Below, in pieces: positions 6,877 through 10,412 of a stretch of DNA of 10,412 nucleotides (position 1 is the first letter of the stretch; each line of letters begins with the position of its first letter). This DNA comes from Anaerolineales bacterium. GTDB lineage: Bacteria; Chloroflexota; Anaerolineae; Anaerolineales; UBA11657. The stretch spans positions 1 to 10,412 of the forward strand of contig CANNEJ010000030.1 of the NCBI GenBank assembly GCA_947503585.1, read 5' to 3'. The translations under genes were made by a program, and so were the position numbers. The notes under the pieces were generated by a model, which worked only from the letters and a program-made list of their open reading frames with translations, did no database searches and was not told the DNA's origin.

Positions 6877-8421
6877 GTGATCGCACTGCCGGCTTTCAGC
6901 GAGTCGCTGGGCATCATAGACCTCGGCTCCAACTCGGCCCGTCTGCTGGTGGCCCACTTCACGCCGGGCCACACATTCAAAGTAACTGATGAGCTAAGCC
7001 GCCGCGTGCGCCTGAGCGAAGGCATGGCCGCCACCCAACAACTAGCGCCCGCGGCAATTGAGCGCGCGCTCGACACACTGCGTGTATTTGCGTCATTTTG
7101 CAAGGCGAATGGCGTACGGCGCGTGATACCCGTGGCCACCGCAGCCGTTCGTGACGCGCGCAACCAGGCTGAGTTCCTGCAGCGCACGCAGCGCGAGACC
7201 GGCCTGCGCCTGCGCGTGCTCACCGGCGAGCAAGAGGCATATTTCAGCTCGCTGGGCGCCATCAACAGCATTGGCATTCAACAGGGGCTGGTGCTGGATG
7301 TGGGCGGCGGCAGCGCAGAGCTTGGGAAAGTGCGCGCCGGCGAATTCACCCGGGGCACGGTCAAACCGCTCGGTGCCCTCAGCCTCACTGAGCGCTATTG
7401 CCACACCGACCCGGTCTCAGACACCGACTACACTGCGCTCAACAGGTACATCGCAAATACCCTGGCACCGATCAGCTGGCTGCGCTTGCAGAGCGGGCAG
7501 CAGTTTGTGGGGCTGGGCGGCACCGTGCGCACGCTGGCGCGCATCGACCGCGAAACGCGCAGCTATCCATTCCACCTTGTGCATCAATACGAACTAAAGC
7601 TCGGGCGGCTGGAGAAGCTGATCGACAAGCTGCGCGGGCTTGGGCACAAAGAGCGCACCCGGCAAATACGCGGCCTGCGCAATGACCGCGAAGACATAAT
7701 TCTTGCCGGTGCAATGGTGGTGGCGGCTGCGCTGCGCCAGGCCGGTGCCGAAAGCCTGACCGTATGCGGCCAGGGGCTGCGCGAGGGACTGCTCTACTCG
7801 CAATTTTTGCGCACACGCCGTCCGCCGGTAATGCGCAACCTGCGCGAATTCAGCGTTCTCAACCTGGCGCGCAACTACAGCTTTAACCAGCCGCACGCAG
7901 ACCATGTGGCGCGCCTCTCGCTGGCGCTCTTTGACCAACTGAGCGCCGAGCACGCGCTGGGCGCGCCCGAACGCGAATGTTTGTGGGCGGCAGCCCAACT
8001 GCATGACATTGGCACAAGCATTGAGTATTACAACCACCACAAACATGCGGCCTACATTATTCTGAATGCCGCGCTGCCCGGCTACACCCACACCGAACAG
8101 GTAACAATCGCCGCGCTCTGTTTGCTGCACCGCCGCGGCCGCACCGAGCTCGAAGCGTTTGCGCCCATGGGGCTCCTCAGCACTTCAGAGATGCGGAGTG
8201 CAGGCAAAATGGGAGCTCTGCTGCGCCTGGCGGAATATCTGGACCGCAGCCGCAGCGCAGCCATAAAGAAGGTACAAGTGCGCATTACAGACGGGCGCGC
8301 CCAAATTCTCGCAACACCCGCCGCAGTCGGCGGCGCCGGCGTTGAAGTCTGGGAAACACAGCGCGCCACCGACTTGTTTGAGCAGGAGTTTGGCATGCCA
8401 CTATCGGTATCCCTCGCCTGA
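6877..8421 (+). CDS. ppx: Exopolyphosphatase of the Ppx/GppA family
   Basis: This enzyme releases phosphate from polyphosphate ends, or converts pppGpp to ppGpp; the two activities cannot be separated from sequence alone, but the polyP setting favours the former. The 514 residues contain the ASKHA-fold phosphate loops IDLGSNSARLLV (14-25) and LVLDVGGGSAEL (138-149), the acidic catalytic segment VLTGEQEAYFSSLGAI (114-129), and FVGLGGTVRTLARI (210-223). The C-terminal HD domain (about 320-510) looks intact: HADHV (340-344), LHDIG (375-379), HHKHAAY (387-393) and EYLDRS (453-458). The length equals that of long, two-module Ppx proteins. The start is GTG, three bases after the sixA stop and without a Shine-Dalgarno sequence; it places the first phosphate loop at the usual distance from the N terminus. 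It acts in the cytoplasm. Confidence 0.93.
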   Translation: MIALPAFSESLGIIDLGSNSARLLVAHFTPGHTFKVTDELSRRVRLSEGMAATQQLAPAAIERALDTLRVFASFCKANGVRRVIPVATAAVRDARNQAEFLQRTQRETGLRLRVLTGEQEAYFSSLGAINSIGIQQGLVLDVGGGSAELGKVRAGEFTRGTVKPLGALSLTERYCHTDPVSDTDYTALNRYIANTLAPISWLRLQSGQQFVGLGGTVRTLARIDRETRSYPFHLVHQYELKLGRLEKLIDKLRGLGHKERTRQIRGLRNDREDIILAGAMVVAAALRQAGAESLTVCGQGLREGLLYSQFLRTRRPPVMRNLREFSVLNLARNYSFNQPHADHVARLSLALFDQLSAEHALGAPERECLWAAAQLHDIGTSIEYYNHHKHAAYIILNAALPGYTHTEQVTIAALCLLHRRGRTELEAFAPMGLLSTSEMRSAGKMGALLRLAEYLDRSRSAAIKKVQVRITDGRAQILATPAAVGGAGVEVWETQRATDLFEQEFGMPLSVSLA

Positions 8422-8431
8422 GCACCCGCGC

Positions 8432-8809
8432 ATGCAGCTAGAAATTGAACGCAAGTATTTAGTGCGTGTCCCACCGCCGGACCTGCAAACATGGCCGTTT
8501 GAAGAGGTACGCCAGGGGTACCTGGCCATAGAAACGGACGGCCGTGAGGTGCGCGTGCGCCAGCACGGCAGTGCGAGCGTCCTCACTTACAAGCGCGGCA
8601 CCGGTGCGCAGCGCACGGAGGTGGAAATACACATTGACGCCGCCCAATTTGCGCAGCTCTGGCCGGCCACACAAGCGCGGCGCGTACAGAAGCGGCGCTA
8701 CCGCATCGGCACTGCGCAAGTAGTACTGCTGGATGTGTTTGGCGGGGAACTGGACGGACTACTGCTGGCCGAAGTGGAATTTCAAACTGCCGCGGACTGC
8801 GCGGCCTAA
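8432..8809 (+). CDS. CYTH-domain (triphosphate tunnel metalloenzyme-like) protein, short at the C terminus
   Basis: CYTH proteins hydrolyse triphosphate compounds (inorganic tripolyphosphate, thiamine triphosphate) inside a beta-barrel tunnel. The N terminus MQLEIERKYLV has the ExExK motif at residues 4-8. YLAIETDGREVRVRQHG and LTYKRGTGAQRTEVEI follow the family, then KRRYRI, LLDVF and LLLAEVEF (a metal-binding acidic strand). The ATG at 8432 is chosen because it places ExExK at the very start, ten bases after the ppx stop; an in-frame ATG at 8342 would only add 30 unrelated residues inside ppx. At 125 residues the protein stops just after AEVEF and lacks the usual final 25-30 residues, where bacterial homologues carry a W-x-G-x-E-V-T / RY-x-N type segment. 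I could not find that segment in either other frame downstream. It may be a naturally short or decaying gene. Confidence 0.85.
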   Translation: MQLEIERKYLVRVPPPDLQTWPFEEVRQGYLAIETDGREVRVRQHGSASVLTYKRGTGAQRTEVEIHIDAAQFAQLWPATQARRVQKRRYRIGTAQVVLLDVFGGELDGLLLAEVEFQTAADCAA

Positions 8810-8855
8810 ACCGTCCGCAACCGCGCAGGCCGCTAACCGGCGCTAACCCGGCCGC
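8801..8855. repeat. GC-rich inverted and direct repeats between converging genes
   Basis: GCGGCCT (8801-8807) is repeated inverted as AGGCCGC (8827-8833) with a 19-base spacer, and CGCTAACC occurs twice ten bases apart (8831-8838 and 8841-8848). This lies across the end of the CYTH gene and the 59-base gap before the oppositely oriented oxygenase gene. It could fold into a bidirectional transcription-ending structure, but there is no T tract on either side, so a terminator call is weak. Confidence 0.3.
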
Positions 8856-8868
8856 AGCCGCACAGCAC

Positions 8869-9984
8869 TTAGTTGGTCAGGTGAGCGTGCACCAACTGTT
8901 GAAAGTGGTGCACGCCATTTTCGCGCTTCACTGAAAATCGGCCGCGATCGTACACGCCGGATTGCAGGCCCAGCTGCACCGCACGACAGATCTCCATGTC
9001 CTCGCGCTGCACTTCATCGCTGAACGCAATCGACTGCTGCATGCTTTCCCAGCCCGCGCCGGTTCCGGGCTGCGCAAAGTACCATTCAAAAATTGTCAGC
9101 GTGCGCTGCGCATCCAGCGGCAGCACAATATTGATTTGCAGATTGTCCGGATAGAAATTGAACATCACATTCGGAAACAGCCAGTAGTACAGCGCGTCTG
9201 GCTCGGCAGCACCGCGCAAGTAGCGCCGGTCTTGTCCCGCCGACGGTGCAGCCCCTAGCGGCCGAAAAGGCGCGTGCTGCTTGCTGTAGTTGCGAAACGT
9301 CTCCACCCGATACTGCTCGTAATCCAGCTCACGAAACAACCCCGGATGCGCAATCGGAATGTGGTAGCCCTCCAGAAAATTGTCGATATAAACCTTCCAG
9401 TTGGCCTCAACCACATATTCACGCCGCTCCAACAAGCCGAGCTTGGACACATCAAACCCCGCGGCCGCTACTTCCCTCCAGATGGGTCCCTGACTCTCTT
9501 CAAGGCTTTCACATTGGGCATCCAAATTCACAAACACCCACGGGCCCCACTCTGCCACATTTACAGAGGGCAGGCACACCTGTTCCGCGCCCCAGTCCTC
9601 CACCCCCTCAAATTCAGGCGCAGAAAGCAGCTTCCCATCCAGTCCATAGGTCCAGCCGTGGTAACGACACTGCAAACTTTTGCGGTTGCCTTTGCCGGAC
9701 GCCACTGGCCCAGCCCGGTGCCGGCACACGTTGAAAAAAGCCCGCAGGCAGCCAGCTGCATCGCGCGTCACCACCAATGGCTTGCCTTGCAGGTCGCAAG
9801 CCACATAGTCACCGTGCCGCCGCAGCGCAGCGCTGCCGGCAACCGGCTGCCAGCTGCGCCAAAAGATTTTTTCGCGTTCCAGCTGCAACATGGCGGCATC
9901 AAAATACCATGCCGCCGGCAGCGTGCTGGCCAGCGCCAAATCATCCGCCGGCCGATTCTGCGCCAGCTGCGCCGCGCTGCTCAC
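8869..9984 (-). CDS. Rieske non-heme iron oxygenase, alpha (catalytic) subunit
   Basis: The 371-residue product belongs to the ring-hydroxylating oxygenase alpha family, in the branch that includes choline and carnitine monooxygenase-like proteins. The Rieske [2Fe-2S] cluster ligands are C87 and H89 (NVCRHRAG) and C106 and H109 (QCRYHGW), spacing C-x-H-x16-C-x2-H. The mononuclear iron site is H208 and H213 (EGYHIPIAHPGLF) with D329 (QREDMEIC) as probable third ligand. E205 takes the place of the Asp that bridges the two centres in most family members, as in carnitine oxygenases. The C terminus YDRGRFSVKRENGVHHF is typical. The GTG start overlaps the TGA of the upstream flavoprotein gene (four-base GTGA overlap), so the two are co-translated. 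No ferredoxin or reductase gene is in view. The substrate is unknown; the protein is probably cytoplasmic. Confidence 0.92.
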   Translation of the reverse strand: MSSAAQLAQNRPADDLALASTLPAAWYFDAAMLQLEREKIFWRSWQPVAGSAALRRHGDYVACDLQGKPLVVTRDAAGCLRAFFNVCRHRAGPVASGKGNRKSLQCRYHGWTYGLDGKLLSAPEFEGVEDWGAEQVCLPSVNVAEWGPWVFVNLDAQCESLEESQGPIWREVAAAGFDVSKLGLLERREYVVEANWKVYIDNFLEGYHIPIAHPGLFRELDYEQYRVETFRNYSKQHAPFRPLGAAPSAGQDRRYLRGAAEPDALYYWLFPNVMFNFYPDNLQINIVLPLDAQRTLTIFEWYFAQPGTGAGWESMQQSIAFSDEVQREDMEICRAVQLGLQSGVYDRGRFSVKRENGVHHFQQLVHAHLTN

Positions 9985-10412
9985 GCCTTGTTCCGTAGCA
10001 CCGCACGTGCCGCGTGGTAACCGCTAACGCCCATGGTGCCTGCACCGGGATGGTTGGCGGGGCCGCACAGGTAAAGCCCGTGCACCGGCGTGCGGTACTG
10101 TGCCCACCCTGCAATCGGGCGCATAAATAATATCTGGTCAAGCGTGAGATCCGCATGATAAAGATTGCCGCGCGGCGCACCCAACTCGCGCTCGAAGTCT
10201 GCGGGCGTGAAGACAACAGCTGCCTGTATGCGGGCGCGCAAGCCCGGGATGTGCGCATCCAGCAGCTCAATCACAGTGTCACGCAAGGCTGCGCTGCGCT
10301 GCGCATCCCACGCGCCGGCGCGCAATTTATACGGCGTGTACTGCACCGACACAGACATCACATGGCAGCCGGACGGCGCCAGTGATGGATCACTTAGCGA
10401 AGGGATTACAGC
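9981..10412 (-). CDS. Phytoene desaturase/PYROXD2-like FAD-dependent oxidoreductase, C-terminal part (partial)
   Basis: The reading frame is open to the window edge, giving 143 C-terminal residues; the FAD-binding N terminus lies beyond it. An apparent start near 10361 is internal, because the residues upstream of it (AVIPSLSDPSLAPSGCHVMS) continue the family pattern. Visible features are VQYTPYKLR, TPADFERELGAPRGNLYHAD, LDQILFMRP and the C-terminal FAD-contacting segment TPVHGLYLCG followed by HPGAGTMGVSGYHAAR. These match the NAD(P)/FAD-dependent amine oxidase-like family that includes carotenoid desaturases and PYROXD2. The reaction cannot be fixed; members oxidise, desaturate or isomerise lipid-like substrates, and some are of unknown function. 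It is the first gene of a two-gene unit, overlapping the Rieske oxygenase start. Confidence 0.85.
   Translation of the reverse strand, partial: AVIPSLSDPSLAPSGCHVMSVSVQYTPYKLRAGAWDAQRSAALRDTVIELLDAHIPGLRARIQAAVVFTPADFERELGAPRGNLYHADLTLDQILFMRPIAGWAQYRTPVHGLYLCGPANHPGAGTMGVSGYHAARAVLRNKA

Noticed and set aside
6405..7277. 290-codon minus-strand open frame across sixA and ppx
   Set aside because: It spans two well-supported plus-strand genes; its product is Ser/Arg-rich with no recognisable domain, as expected for an antisense shadow.
8342..8431. Upstream in-frame ATG extending the CYTH protein by 30 residues
   Set aside because: The extension lies inside the ppx coding end, has no CYTH-like sequence, and would move the ExExK motif away from the N terminus where the family has it.
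9274..10020. Long plus-strand open frame (248 codons) opposite the Rieske oxygenase gene
   Set aside because: The minus strand carries the full set of Rieske and iron-site residues; the plus-strand product shows no family pattern and is a by-product of GC-rich codon use.

Overview
This is a GC-rich bacterial chromosomal window with densely packed genes and no RNA genes, insertion sequences or CRISPR arrays that I can recognise. The protein styles (a DppB/DppC-like permease pair, PPK1, and a CHAD/SixA/Ppx/CYTH set) recall Chloroflexota, but this is an impression from memory and not a placement. Almost none of the starts has a clear Shine-Dalgarno sequence.

Layout. Positions 1-77 hold the last codons of a gene, probably the substrate-binding protein of an ABC importer, followed by a strong hairpin terminator (100-136). 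Then come two permease genes of the dipeptide/oligopeptide ABC family (227-1303 and 1308-2234); no ATPase genes follow. A 200-bp gap contains a perfect AT-rich palindrome and a TATAAT box placed so that the next message would start at or very near its ATG.

Positions 2435-8809 form a five-gene polyphosphate operon with gaps of at most 10 bases: ppk1 (polyP synthesis), a three-part protein (helix-turn-helix, decayed Ppx-type HD domain, CHAD polyP-binding domain), a SixA-like phosphohistidine phosphatase, a Ppx/GppA exopolyphosphatase with an intact HD domain, and a short CYTH (triphosphate tunnel) protein that lacks the usual C-terminal end. Together they could make, bind, regulate and degrade polyphosphate from one transcript.

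On the opposite strand, converging on the operon, lies a two-gene unit: the C-terminal part of a phytoene-desaturase/PYROXD2-like flavoprotein (9981-10412, cut by the window edge), overlapping by four bases a Rieske non-heme iron oxygenase alpha subunit (8869-9984). Its substrate cannot be read from the sequence.

The most notable item is the CHAD protein. Its middle third aligns without gaps to the HD domain of the Ppx encoded two genes downstream, with the metal-binding residues replaced, and it carries a DNA-binding-type helix-turn-helix at its N terminus. This suggests a polyP-binding regulator or scaffold built partly from a dead exopolyphosphatase domain.
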